From positions 62,001-126,000 of the forward strand of contig NZ_BMJA01000005.1 of the NCBI RefSeq assembly GCF_014642835.1: 64,000 bases of DNA, in the 5' to 3' direction. Position numbers and translations under genes: made by a program. The first letter of the stretch is position 1; every line of letters starts with the position of its first letter. The notes under the pieces are model-generated. The model saw nothing but the letters and a program-made list of their open reading frames with translations, searched no databases and was not told the DNA's origin. The DNA comes from Dyella nitratireducens. Lineage in GTDB: Bacteria > Pseudomonadota > Gammaproteobacteria > Xanthomonadales > Rhodanobacteraceae. Positions 9,958 through 18,722 of this stretch are shown here, piece after piece.

Positions 9958-9981
9958 GGACGTCTATACATCTATAAGTCC
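9958..9981. promoter_or_regulatory. Three tandem 8-bp boxes between cysB and cysG
   Basis: GGACGTCT, ATACATCT and ATAAGTCC stand end to end. The first box is identical to the first box before cysJ. The array resembles tandem met-box operators (consensus AGACGTCT), but its setting is the sulfate/cysteine genes. It lies 157 bp upstream of cysB and about 120 bp upstream of cysG. Confidence 0.55.
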
Positions 9982-10100
9982 TTCCGCGTGATGGCGGCGC
10001 CTATGCCATACAGCTATATCTTCCGTCCCAGCGGCCATTTCCCAATGACTTAATAGCGGCGCTAGCGTGGCAGTTCGATCATGCACGCCGGATGCTCTCC

Positions 10101-11540
10101 ATGCCGCTTTATCCTCTATTCGCCGATCTTCGAGACCGCCATGTGCTGGTGGTGGGCGGTGGCGATGTCGCGGTTCGGAAAACGGCCATGCTGTTGAAAG
10201 CGGGCGCTCGTGTCACCGTGGGCGCCCAAGTGCTTGCGCCGGAATTGCGTGAATGGTTGCAGTTGGAACGGATTGCCTGGCGAGCAGGGACTTATCAATC
10301 CGAGTGGCTGGACGGAGCATGGCTAGTGATTGCTGCCACGCGTTCACGCCCCCTCAACGCGCGCATCGCCGCCGACGGCCAGGCCAGGCAGCGGCTGGTG
10401 AACGTAGTGGACGATCCGGCGCTTTCCAGTTTCCAGATCCCGGCGGTGATCGACCGTTCTCCGCTGCTGGTGGCGATTTCCAGCGGCGGTGCGGCACCGA
10501 TGCTGGCACGCCGTCTGCGCGAGCGGATCGAAAGCTTGCTCGATCCCGCACTGGGATCGTTGCTGCAGATCGCGCAACGTTATCGCGCGCGGATTCGTGC
10601 GCGTTATGACGATCTTGCAGCGCGCCGTCGTTTCTATGATTGGCTGCACGACGGACCCGTGCACGCATCGTTGCGTGCCGCGCAACCCGTGCAAGCGGAG
10701 CAGCAGCTTGTTAATGCACTGGCCAATCGAAAAGAAGCGCAGATACCCGGCTCCGTCGCACTCGTCGGTGCAGGACCAGGTGATCCTGGCTTGCTAACCC
10801 TGCGTGCTTTGCGTGCACTGAACGAAGCGGACGTGATTCTGCACGACGCGCTGATCAGCGAACCGATTCTTGATCTCGCACGCCGCGACGCCAAACGCAT
10901 TGCCGTGGGAAAACGCGGCGGCGCGATGCACACGCCGCAAGCAACGATTCATGCGCTGCTGCTCGAACATGCACGCGCAGGAAAGCGTGTAGTGCGCTTG
11001 AAAGGCGGGGATCCCTTCGTATTCGGCCGCGGCGGCGAGGAGTTGGAGTTCCTGCGCGAGCATGGCGTTGCTTATGAAGTCGTGCCGGGCATCACCGCTG
11101 CACTTGCTTGCGCTGCTTACAGCGGCGTGCCGCTGACGCATCGCGATCATGCGCAATCGGTGCGGTTGGTAACTGCGCACTGCCAGCAGTCCTTCAACAC
11201 ACTGGATTGGTCGGATCTTGCACGCGAGCGTCAAACGCTGGCGATCTACATGGGCGTGAGCCAGCTCGATGAACTCACGCTGCAGTTGATCGCCCATGGA
11301 CGCGCAGCCGACACACAGTTCGCACTGATCGAAAACGGTTCGCTACCTCAACAGCGCACCTTGACCGGTACTTTGCGCGCACTGCCGACGCTCGCTGCAC
11401 GTCATGCGATCAGCGCACCCGCTTTGCTCATTCTTGGCGAGGTGGCAGAGCAAGCCGATGCCTCGCACTGGTATGGCGAACTGCTCGGCGAGCCGCCGCG
11501 CCGTTTTGCCGTTCCTCGCACGTTGGCCGATGCCGCATGA
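10101..11540 (+). CDS. cysG: Siroheme synthase (precorrin-2 dehydrogenase/ferrochelatase and uroporphyrinogen-III methyltransferase)
   Basis: The 479-residue trifunctional enzyme makes siroheme, the cofactor of CysI. The N-terminal domain has the NAD-binding [13 protein letters not shown] and [16 protein letters not shown]. The C-terminal SUMT domain starts near residue 218 ([15 protein letters not shown]) and contains [16 protein letters not shown] and [16 protein letters not shown]. Two starts are possible, ATG 10092 and ATG 10101. The second is preferred because [13 protein letters not shown] aligns with known CysG N-termini and GGA lies at 10090-10092. It is divergent from cysB and 21 bp ahead of the peroxiredoxin gene, probably in one operon. 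Confidence 0.93.
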   Translation: MPLYPLFADLRDRHVLVVGGGDVAVRKTAMLLKAGARVTVGAQVLAPELREWLQLERIAWRAGTYQSEWLDGAWLVIAATRSRPLNARIAADGQARQRLVNVVDDPALSSFQIPAVIDRSPLLVAISSGGAAPMLARRLRERIESLLDPALGSLLQIAQRYRARIRARYDDLAARRRFYDWLHDGPVHASLRAAQPVQAEQQLVNALANRKEAQIPGSVALVGAGPGDPGLLTLRALRALNEADVILHDALISEPILDLARRDAKRIAVGKRGGAMHTPQATIHALLLEHARAGKRVVRLKGGDPFVFGRGGEELEFLREHGVAYEVVPGITAALACAAYSGVPLTHRDHAQSVRLVTAHCQQSFNTLDWSDLARERQTLAIYMGVSQLDELTLQLIAHGRAADTQFALIENGSLPQQRTLTGTLRALPTLAARHAISAPALLILGEVAEQADASHWYGELLGEPPRRFAVPRTLADAA

Positions 11541-11561
11541 CCTGTTAACGGAGAGATCACC

Positions 11562-12206
11562 ATGAGCTTGCAACTGGGCGAAACTGCCCCTGATTTCACT
11601 CTCGATTCCACCGAAGGTCCGATCCAGCTACACGAATACATCGGAAACCATTGGCTGGTGTTTTTCTCTCATCCGAAAGATTTCACGCTGGTATGCACCA
11701 CCGAACTCGGCGCTTTTGCACGTCGAAAGGCGGAGTTCGACAAACGCAACACCAAACTGCTTGGCCTGTCGGTGGATCCGGTGAACGACCACAAAGCCTG
11801 GATCAAGGACGTGGAAGACGTCAGCGGCGCGGCGGTGAACTACCCGATCCTGGCCGACCCGGATCTCGAGGTCGCCAAGCTGTACGGCATGTTTCATCCC
11901 AAAGCCGATCCCAAGCTGACGGTACGCTCGGTATTCATCATCGATCCGCAGAAAAAAGTGCGCCTTACGCTGACTTATCCGCCCAGTGCCGGCCGCAACA
12001 TCGACGAAGTGCTGCGCGTGCTCGACTCCCTGCAGCTGACGGACGGCCGCAAGCTGACCACACCGGTGGACTGGCGCCCGGGGGACGAGGTGATCATCGC
12101 GCCTTCCGTCTCCGACGCGGATGCCAAGCAGCTGTTTCCGGAGGGGTGGCGGACCGTCAAGCCGTATCTGCGCCTGCTGCGCTATAGCAGCACGGCTCAA
12201 CATTGA
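11562..12206 (+). CDS. lsfA: 1-Cys peroxiredoxin, LsfA/Prx6 type
   Basis: The 214-residue thiol peroxidase has the peroxidatic Cys45 in DFTLVCTTE and no other cysteine, so it must be a 1-Cys enzyme that relies on an external reductant. Its length and the C-terminal extension (PVDWRPGDEVIIAP, WRTVKPYLRLL) are those of Prx6-type proteins. LsfA of Pseudomonas is induced by sulfur starvation, which fits the position 21 bp behind cysG and near a CysB-type regulator. GGAGAG precedes the ATG. A hairpin terminator follows at 12245. Confidence 0.9.
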   Translation: MSLQLGETAPDFTLDSTEGPIQLHEYIGNHWLVFFSHPKDFTLVCTTELGAFARRKAEFDKRNTKLLGLSVDPVNDHKAWIKDVEDVSGAAVNYPILADPDLEVAKLYGMFHPKADPKLTVRSVFIIDPQKKVRLTLTYPPSAGRNIDEVLRVLDSLQLTDGRKLTTPVDWRPGDEVIIAPSVSDADAKQLFPEGWRTVKPYLRLLRYSSTAQH

Positions 12207-12244
12207 GCCCGATTCGTGTAAGCCCTTGTTGACGCACACAAAGC

Positions 12245-12279
12245 GGTCCGCCATGGCACGATGGCGGACCACTTTTTTT
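12245..12279 (+). terminator. Rho-independent terminator after the peroxiredoxin gene
   Basis: Perfect 10-bp stem GGTCCGCCAT / ATGGCGGACC with a six-base loop, followed within two bases by a run of seven T. Confidence 0.9.
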
Positions 12280-12408
12280 CTTTCGCGTTGCTGAAGGTCA
12301 ACCCGCGGGCGGTATGAACCCCTAGTGACGTCGGCCGGGCGGGTGACAACCGATTCATGTCAGTCACGTTACAGTCCACATCCCCCGAGATGACTGGTCG
12401 CGGACTGC

Positions 12409-14313
12409 ATGACCCTCGTTTCCCCCACGCTGCTGTCAAGTCGATCCGTTGCCGTGCGCGCTCTTGTGGTGCTGGCGATGATGGCCGGGTTCGTCCTGCT
12501 GACCGGCCTGCTGGATGGCAACGACGGCGTAGCGGTGTCGCAGTTGGTCGCACAGCCCACCTTCCCGCTCGCCAATGCCATGCCCGGGCTGCTGCTGGCA
12601 CTGCTATTGCTGGTGATGACCCGGCGCACGGTGCTCTCGTTCGGCCTCGCCTACCTGGCGCTGGGCGTGATGTACGGGGTGAACGCCTTGAAAGTGGCCA
12701 ATCTCGGTACGCCACTGTTGCCGGCTGATTTCCGCATGGTGGATCAGCTGCACAAGGGCGGCCTGCACGTCCTGGGCAGTTATCTGCCGCACAGCCCTTG
12801 GCCGTATCTGGCCCTGCTCGGCGGTGTAGCGGTGGTCGTAGCGATGTGGCGCTACGAACCGCCGTTGTTCGCATCCCGAACGGGCGGCCGACGTGCCGTG
12901 ATTGGCACCGTGCTTGGCGCAACCCTCGCGACCTTGGTGCTTGGCATGCCGGGCTGGCGCAATCTCTACAACGGTCACAAGCTGTGGATGGAGCCCTGGT
13001 CTGCGGCAGCCACCACCAGCCATTCCGGCCTGGTCAGTTCGCTGGTGATGTTTCATCTGCAGGATCGGCACACGAAGCAAAAAGCCGATCCCAACGCAGT
13101 GAGCAACTTGTTGCAGACCACGGGCGATGCGGTGCGCGCCCGCATGCATGCACCGGTGGGTCAGAACACGGCCCTGCCCGATATCGTGGTCATCCAGAGT
13201 GAATCGTTCTTCGATCCGCGCATCGTGCGCGGTTACGAAAACGCCGGGCTCACGCCCCATCTCGATCGTCTTGCCGCGGCAGGCATGAGCGGGCCGCTGC
13301 ACGTCCCCACTTACGGCGGCGGCACCATCCGCACTGAATTCGAAGTGCTCACCGGACTATCGCTGCGCTACTTCAGCAACATGCAGTTCCCGTACTTGCA
13401 ATTGCACGACAAAGTGGTGCCGAGCATGGTGCGCACCTTGCGCGCGCATGGCTATGAAACCGTAGCCATCCACGGCAACGATCCCACGTTCTGGAACCGC
13501 AATACCGCATTCAAGGCATTGGGTTTCGATCGCTTCGTCTCGCAGTCGAGCTTCCCCGCCAACGCGGCGATGGATGGCAAGTACATGGCCGATAGCGCGA
13601 TGACCGACGAGATCATGGCGCAATTGAAAGACGATGGCCCGCCGCAATTCCTGTTCGCAATCAGTTTGGAAGCGCATGGACCGTATGACGTGCCACCGAA
13701 GAATCCCGCTGCACGCGATGCGATTCCCGTGCCCGCTGCGGTTAGCGCGAAGGACAAGGTAGAAGTGCAAACCTACCTGTATCACATGGAACATGCCGAC
13801 GCCGAGCTGGGCCGCCTGGCCGAACTGCTCGCCAAGCGCAGCCGCCCCACTTTGCTGCTGTTTTACGGTGACCATTTGCCTGGCCTCACTGAGGCATATC
13901 GCTCAACCGGTTTCGTCGACGGCCAGGACATGCTTTCGCAGGCCGGCACCTGGCTGCTGGTCGATCCGCGCAATCCAGAGCAACCGCAACACCTCGACAT
14001 GGCATCGTGGATGCTGCCCGGCTTGTTGCTGGAGCGTGCCGGTATTCATGACGATGCTTATTTCGCCTTGACGCAAGTGCTCGCACCATCGCTTGCCAAG
14101 CTCACTCGCGCACCGGGCGCCACGCCGCCATCCATCGATGCGCAACAGCAGCTCTTCGACAAGGACATGGCCAGCGTCGCCGTGCTGCGCATGAAGGGCA
14201 AACTGGACAAAATGTTGCCGGCCAGCCTGCTACCGGCCAACACTTCCGTGGCAAAACAGGACAACGAACAACAAAACATGCCGGCCACTGGCGCGATGGG
14301 CATCCATCACTGA
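12409..14313 (+). CDS. LTA synthase-like membrane sulfatase / phosphoglycerol transferase
   Basis: The 634-residue protein has an N-terminal membrane region (about residues 1-190, five helices) and a periplasmic alkaline-phosphatase-fold domain. Visible motifs are IQSESFFDP (metal ligand region), GGGTIRTEFEVLTG (predicted catalytic Thr), HGNDPTFWNRN and LLFYGDHLPGL. Enzymes of this family move glycerophosphate or phosphoethanolamine from phospholipids; in Gram-negatives they usually decorate osmoregulated glucans or lipopolysaccharide. OpgB-like function is plausible but unproven. The gene stands alone after a terminator and is followed by an M23 peptidase on the same strand, about 210 bp away. 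Confidence 0.85.
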   Translation: MTLVSPTLLSSRSVAVRALVVLAMMAGFVLLTGLLDGNDGVAVSQLVAQPTFPLANAMPGLLLALLLLVMTRRTVLSFGLAYLALGVMYGVNALKVANLGTPLLPADFRMVDQLHKGGLHVLGSYLPHSPWPYLALLGGVAVVVAMWRYEPPLFASRTGGRRAVIGTVLGATLATLVLGMPGWRNLYNGHKLWMEPWSAAATTSHSGLVSSLVMFHLQDRHTKQKADPNAVSNLLQTTGDAVRARMHAPVGQNTALPDIVVIQSESFFDPRIVRGYENAGLTPHLDRLAAAGMSGPLHVPTYGGGTIRTEFEVLTGLSLRYFSNMQFPYLQLHDKVVPSMVRTLRAHGYETVAIHGNDPTFWNRNTAFKALGFDRFVSQSSFPANAAMDGKYMADSAMTDEIMAQLKDDGPPQFLFAISLEAHGPYDVPPKNPAARDAIPVPAAVSAKDKVEVQTYLYHMEHADAELGRLAELLAKRSRPTLLLFYGDHLPGLTEAYRSTGFVDGQDMLSQAGTWLLVDPRNPEQPQHLDMASWMLPGLLLERAGIHDDAYFALTQVLAPSLAKLTRAPGATPPSIDAQQQLFDKDMASVAVLRMKGKLDKMLPASLLPANTSVAKQDNEQQNMPATGAMGIHH

Positions 14314-14523
14314 GAAGTCTTCGAAACGCGCCTTTAAGGCGCTTCAAAGCACCTATCAGGTCCGTCCGGGCGCTTTCGTTTTAATCCTATATCTGCCCGT
14401 GCACGCCCTTGGTCCAATAAGCAGCGTGCCATGCGGGACGCAGCACGCCCCGCCATTTTTCCACTCTCTATCTGTGCGGCCCCGAGGGAAAGCACCGCTT
14501 ATCCCTTGCACGCCGGAAACCTC

Positions 14524-15219
14524 ATGTTCGCTGTTGCTCGCTACCACGCCGCCCTCGATGTCATCCAGCTTCGCTGGGATGCGGTACTGGCCGGCATACT
14601 CGGCACGTGGCTAGCATTGCACGCCCTGCACACATGGCAGGGGCGCTTGCAGCAAAGTAGACCCGTTGTCGCAACACCCGCGCACATGGCGCTGCCCGAT
14701 AAGCTCGACACCACTGCAATCAGCACTTCCTCTTATCTGCATACGCTGACACAGCTTTACGACGACACGTCTGTTTCGACACCGTCCAATCCCATGCTGT
14801 CTGATGAGGTAGCGAAATTTCATGAGCTGGAGGTGGGCATGCCGCTCGCACTGGCGCGAATCACCTCGGATTTTGGTCATCGGCCAAATCCTCTCGGCAA
14901 AGGGCACGTCTTCCATCGCGGCATCGACATGGCGGCACCCGTAGGCACACCGGTGCAAGCCGTCGCTGCAGGCACGGTTATCACCGCGAGGCGCGATCGC
15001 AGCTATGGCGAATTCGTCGTGATCGATCACCACAACGGCTATCGCACCTTGTACGCACACAACTCGAAACTGCTGGTGAAAGCCGGCGATCGCGTCACCG
15101 TGGGACAGCAAATCGCCAAGGTGGGATCCACCGGTCAATCCACCGGCCCTCATCTGCATTTCGAAATTCACCGCGATGGCAAACGGGTGGATCCTTCTCC
15201 CTATCTCGCCGTGCTGTAG
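14524..15219 (+). CDS. Membrane-anchored M23 (LytM-type) peptidase
   Basis: The 231-residue protein has one N-terminal membrane segment (AVLAGILGTWLALHAL), a linker, and a LytM domain from about residue 115. Zn ligands are visible in HRGIDMAAPVG (HxGxD), in YAHNSKL and in HLHFEIH. Because the catalytic set is complete, it should be an active peptidoglycan DD-endopeptidase rather than an EnvC-like activator. ATG 14524 is chosen because it places the membrane segment near the N-terminus and follows GGAA; a longer in-frame start at 14431 gives an unusual extension. It may share a transcript with the LtaS-like gene. Confidence 0.85.
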   Translation: MFAVARYHAALDVIQLRWDAVLAGILGTWLALHALHTWQGRLQQSRPVVATPAHMALPDKLDTTAISTSSYLHTLTQLYDDTSVSTPSNPMLSDEVAKFHELEVGMPLALARITSDFGHRPNPLGKGHVFHRGIDMAAPVGTPVQAVAAGTVITARRDRSYGEFVVIDHHNGYRTLYAHNSKLLVKAGDRVTVGQQIAKVGSTGQSTGPHLHFEIHRDGKRVDPSPYLAVL

Positions 15220-15265
15220 CGATGGAAACGGAAAATGACGTTCCCGTTTCCACGCCTCGCCGCCA

Positions 15266-16009
15266 TCAAATACTGATCGCCGCCCGTCGCTGCTGCCGCT
15301 TGTAATGGATCACCAGTGCAGCCACCAGCAGCATGACAGTGACAATGAAAATGCTCGTGCCAAGATTGCCGCCGCGCATGCCATTGGCAAAACCAGCGGG
15401 TACTTGCCCGCCTTCTTCGTCGATATTGAACGCAGCCATGCCGGTGTAGTGCATGCCGCACACGGCCAGTCCCATCACCAGTGCGCTGCCGACCATCTGC
15501 ACGCGGCCGCGCAGATTGAAGGCCAACCACAGTGCAACGATTGAGGCGACGATGGCAATCAACAGCGATGCCGCCACCAGGCTCATGTCGTAGGTGGTGT
15601 ACGCCGCCATCATCACCGCCGCCATGCCGAGATAATGCATGCCGGTGACGCCCAGGCCCATGCAAACACCCGCCGCGGCGAGTTTCGCCCAACTGAAAGC
15701 GCCGCTGCTGGCGATGAACAGACCCAGCGAACAGGCGCCAAAAGCGATGATCGCGGACAGCGCGGTCAATACCGGGTCATAACTCACCGGCAGGCCCATA
15801 TTGCAAGCGAGCATGGCGATGAAGTGCATGGCCCAGATCGCACCCACACCCATCGCCGCCCCTGCTGCAAGCACCGCCATCATGCGCTGGCGCGCAGTTT
15901 GCGCCAGCGGAATGGCAACGGCCAACTGCAGGGCAGTGAACGACCCGAGCACGGATATCACGTACGAGAGCAGAACCAGCCAAAGGTTGTAATGCTGATG
16001 CGCAGGCAT
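15266..16009 (-). CDS. MHYT-domain integral membrane sensor protein
   Basis: The 247-residue protein consists only of a seven-helix MHYT domain. The motif is present three times, as AMHFIAMLA, GMHYLGMAA and GMHYTGMAA, with the Met/His residues thought to bind copper and sense a diatomic gas. Most MHYT proteins carry GGDEF/EAL or kinase domains; this one has only a short cytoplasmic tail (KRQQRR), so it needs a partner for output. GGAGG precedes ATG 16009. Codons further upstream lack family similarity. It is 221 bp downstream of the ACT/V4R-like gene on the same strand. Confidence 0.88.
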   Translation of the reverse strand: MPAHQHYNLWLVLLSYVISVLGSFTALQLAVAIPLAQTARQRMMAVLAAGAAMGVGAIWAMHFIAMLACNMGLPVSYDPVLTALSAIIAFGACSLGLFIASSGAFSWAKLAAAGVCMGLGVTGMHYLGMAAVMMAAYTTYDMSLVAASLLIAIVASIVALWLAFNLRGRVQMVGSALVMGLAVCGMHYTGMAAFNIDEEGGQVPAGFANGMRGGNLGTSIFIVTVMLLVAALVIHYKRQQRRAAISI

Positions 16010-16230
16010 GTCCCCCACCTCCGATGACAGGGCGTCAATGTGATGCGCACGCAATCCGGCCTTGCGCATCACTGTCATGCAGCACGTCGCCACGACCCTC
16101 ATCACGCCGAACTTGCTGCGTTTTGCTTGCTGTCTTGCCCGACTACTTGATCAGAAATCGGCGCACACGGCATTCCACTGTTCAAAACCTTCCATGGCCC
16201 ACATCGATGCGCTCGCCCTCCGCGCTCGCC

Positions 16231-17004
16231 TCAATGCGAAACCTCCAACACGCAATCGCCTGCGCCATGCTGGCCGCGGCAATGCAAATGACGCACCAAG
16301 ACACTCTGCGGCGCCGATGATGCACTCAGCATGCCTTCGAGATAACCACTGAAGAACCTGCAGCCGGAATGACCGCCGGGCGGACAGAGCGGGCAGTTCT
16401 GGATATGGAAGTGGCGATCATGCACGTCGACGGATATCAACGAGCGCATGGCCGGTGTCGCGATGCGCTTGATCGCATCGGCCAAACCCAGCTTGCCGCC
16501 CATTTCATAATCGCGCTTGTACACCCAGGTGCCCGTGCGGCGGCCAGCCAGCAGCAACGATGCCTCGCGGGCTTCGGCGGCCACGTCATGTTCCAGCGCA
16601 AGCAGCCACGGAAAAATCTTTGGGTAATCGCGCGCCAGCTGCGGCAACATGCTTTCGACCTTGCCCACATCCGGCCCGATGTGCGTAATCGACGATGACG
16701 CCGAACCATGGGTTGCGCCGTCGCTTGCACGTGGTGCTGGCGTTGCCGCCGCTTGCGCGGCGGCACCTGGAGCCAGCAGCGTGGCTTCGAAACTCTGCAC
16801 ACGAGCATGCGTTGCCAGCATTTCTTCCAAGCCGAGCTGCTGCTCCGGCTCGCCGCGCACGATCATGACCAACCACGCACCCTGGTTGTCCTGATAGACC
16901 CTTTGGCGCAACAACGTGAACCCGCTGGCGATCACCACGCGGCCCAATCCAACCAGCAATCCTTCCCGGCGATCCGACAGAATGTGGATTTCCAGCTCGA
17001 TCAT
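16231..17004 (-). CDS. ACT-like + V4R-like (4-vinyl-reductase) two-domain protein
   Basis: The 257-residue protein starts at ATG 17004 with MIELEIHILSDRREGLL, which reads as an ACT regulatory fold (about residues 1-80). An Ala/Pro/Ser linker follows. The C-terminal half has the Cys-rich pattern NCPLCPPGGHSGCRFFSGYLEGML and ends in HCRGQHGAGDCVLEV, the layout of V4R small-molecule or metal-binding domains. Such proteins bind hydrophobic ligands or heme-related molecules; no enzyme activity can be claimed. An upstream in-frame extension is ignored because GGAG lies 11 bases before 17004. Domain names are by pattern only. Confidence 0.6.
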   Translation of the reverse strand: MIELEIHILSDRREGLLVGLGRVVIASGFTLLRQRVYQDNQGAWLVMIVRGEPEQQLGLEEMLATHARVQSFEATLLAPGAAAQAAATPAPRASDGATHGSASSSITHIGPDVGKVESMLPQLARDYPKIFPWLLALEHDVAAEAREASLLLAGRRTGTWVYKRDYEMGGKLGLADAIKRIATPAMRSLISVDVHDRHFHIQNCPLCPPGGHSGCRFFSGYLEGMLSASSAPQSVLVRHLHCRGQHGAGDCVLEVSH

Positions 17005-17225
17005 CGAATGCAGCTCCCCTGTTCCATCGATGCTGGCAAACGAAAAGTGGAATGTACGACGAGCCCCTACGGCACCAAGTGTGATCAAACTCCCAAAACC
17101 TAATAGGTACGATGCAGTCGCTACCCGTTTTTGGCATGGCGACATGCTGTAAATCATCAGTGGTGGCGGTTTGATCAATCTACGGGCCAGCAAGCACAGC
17201 AATCGGACAGCCGTGGAAATTCAGC

Positions 17226-17776
17226 TCAGGGCAAGAGTGGAAGCCCCAGTTCCGCAAGGAAAGCGTTGTGGCGCTGCTTCGCCTTAACGACTGCCTGCTC
17301 GATCTTCTCCAAATCGCCGTGCACAGCCTGAAGGTCGATCTCTTCCTCCACCTGCACCGTACTGACATAGCGGGAAATATTGAGATTGAAGTCGTTCTGT
17401 TCGATTTCCGCCATGTCAACACGACGGGAATAACGCGACTGCGGCAAGCGCTCACGATAAGTGTCGATGATCTTGTCGATATGCTCGGGCAAAAGACGGT
17501 TCTGCCGCTTGCCTTTCTCAAAGTGCTCCGCCGCGTTGATGAAAAGCATCATCGTCAGGCTGTTTGCACTTCTTCAGCACCAGAATGCAGACGGGAATGC
17601 CGGTTGAGTAGAACAGATTGGCCGGCAGGCCGATCACGGTGTCGATGTGACCAGGTATCGCAGAAACAGGAAGGCCAACATGTAGTCGCGAAAGTCGTCC
17701 GCACTCATGCTGCCGCGCAGGCGTCGGCGATGGCCCAGAGGAGTTTGCCGAGCTTGTTCTTTTCGTCTTGGGTCAT
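17226..17776 (-). pseudogene. Truncated, frameshifted type I methyltransferase gene (hsdM remnant)
   Basis: ATG 17776 opens MTQDEKNKLGKLLWAIAD, the usual HsdM N-terminus, and stops after about 22 codons. The +1 frame resumes with ADDFRDYMLAFLFLRYL, also HsdM. The central SAM-binding and NPPF regions are missing; the sequence jumps to TVIGLPANLFYSTGIPVCILVLKK. After another frame change it ends with LFINAAEHFEKGKRQNRLLP through GLPLLP (17226-17552), the HsdM C-terminus. Three HsdM segments in three frames with a large internal deletion show a dead gene. No hsdS or hsdR remains. Its start overlaps the preceding small gene by ATGA. Confidence 0.85.
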
Positions 17777-17964
17777 GCCTTTTTATCTTTCCGTGCACGA
17801 AGTTGGCCTGCCGAAAGCCGGTGCAATTCTCCATCCTTGACGATCACCAGATCGGTATCGGTCTGGATGGCAGTTTTACGCGCTAGCGCGGCCGCACGCT
17901 GCAGCGCGGCCATGGATGCACGCAGCTCGGGACTTTTTGCCTTGGACAGGTCTTGAGCTTTCAT
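17773..17964 (-). CDS. Small basic protein, probable partner of the zeta-like kinase
   Basis: The 63-residue protein is Ala/Lys/Arg-rich: SPELRASMAALQRAAALARKTAI looks amphipathic and is followed by DTDLVIVKDGELHRLSA. It overlaps the zeta-like gene at its start (ATGA at 17964-17961) and the hsdM remnant at its end (ATGA at 17776-17773). Translational coupling to a toxin-like kinase suggests an antitoxin or accessory role. The order (kinase first) is the reverse of classical epsilon-zeta. I know of no named family, so the role is inference. Confidence 0.6.
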   Translation of the reverse strand: MKAQDLSKAKSPELRASMAALQRAAALARKTAIQTDTDLVIVKDGELHRLSAGQLRARKDKKA

Positions 17965-18485
17965 GTGTTTTCTCCCCAATCTAGCAATACCGGTTCCGGG
18001 CCTGCATTGTCATACAACGCCCAAGCATCTACACGGTCCTTGTAGTGCTCATCGAAATTGCGCCGCCCGGCGGCGAAGCGGCGCCTGATCACGGGTTCAG
18101 GAATGTCGTGGCCACCTTGCTTCACGCGCTCAGCCACACGGCTCAGCGCAATTTGCGCATCCGGTAGCGCCAAAAAGTACAGGCTAACGTGGTAACCCAG
18201 GGATCGCCACTGGTCGATATGCCGCCGGTAGCCGAATCCGGACAGCGTCGTCTCGAACGCAAAGCTCTCGCCTCGTCGCACACATTCAGCGATTTCCTCC
18301 AGCATCAGGCGGCCCGCTTTGACTGCTGCGGCCTCAGGCTCGAAGGGCGATAGCCCCGCCGCAATCAGGTCCGCGTTAATGAATCGCGGGCAATGGGCCT
18401 CCTCTGGCAGAAACGAGCGAGCAAACGTGGTTTTTCCCGCGCCATTGGGGCCAGCAATGATGATGATGCGCCTGTTCAACGGCAT
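17961..18485 (-). CDS. Zeta-toxin-like P-loop kinase
   Basis: The 174-residue protein starts MPLNRRIIIIAGPNGAGKTT, with Walker A at residues 12-19. It continues with RFINADLIAAGLSPF, the substrate-side Asp region, and SFAFETTLSGFGY, as in the zeta toxin / UDP-GlcNAc kinase fold. Classical zeta toxins phosphorylate UDP-N-acetylglucosamine and block wall synthesis. Related small kinases also occur as non-toxic proteins, so toxicity is not certain. It is upstream of and overlaps the small basic protein. Length is short but complete, with no frameshift seen. Confidence 0.82.
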   Translation of the reverse strand: MPLNRRIIIIAGPNGAGKTTFARSFLPEEAHCPRFINADLIAAGLSPFEPEAAAVKAGRLMLEEIAECVRRGESFAFETTLSGFGYRRHIDQWRSLGYHVSLYFLALPDAQIALSRVAERVKQGGHDIPEPVIRRRFAAGRRNFDEHYKDRVDAWALYDNAGPEPVLLDWGENT

Positions 18486-18722
18486 GCACCCCAACACAAG
18501 ACGCGCTTCGTTCCTTCGGATTGAACTACCGACGATTTCTCGGTAGTTGCCTCCAGACTCAGCTCGTCGTCCTCGTAGAAGTTCTTCAGGCGAAGCCCGA
18601 TGCTGTCCTGGCCACTATCGAGCAACAGGGCTATTTCAGGCTGATTGGGCCAGCCCGTTTGATGTTCAGCACACGGGCGAATCCGGCTCTGGTTATCTTC
18701 GGCAATGCAGGGAATCAGCATG

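Noticed and set aside
9958..9981. Boxes taken as true MetJ operators
   Set aside because: Tandem 8-mers resemble met-boxes, but no metJ or met gene is in the window and I do not know MetJ to occur in this order; kept only as an unassigned sulfur box.
8602..10053. A 483-codon open frame opposite the CysB-type gene
   Set aside because: Shadow of cysB codon bias; no recognisable domain, and it covers the operator region as well.
14328..14342. Short hairpin GCGCC/GGCGC after the LtaS-like gene as a terminator
   Set aside because: Only five base pairs and no T run; too weak to annotate.
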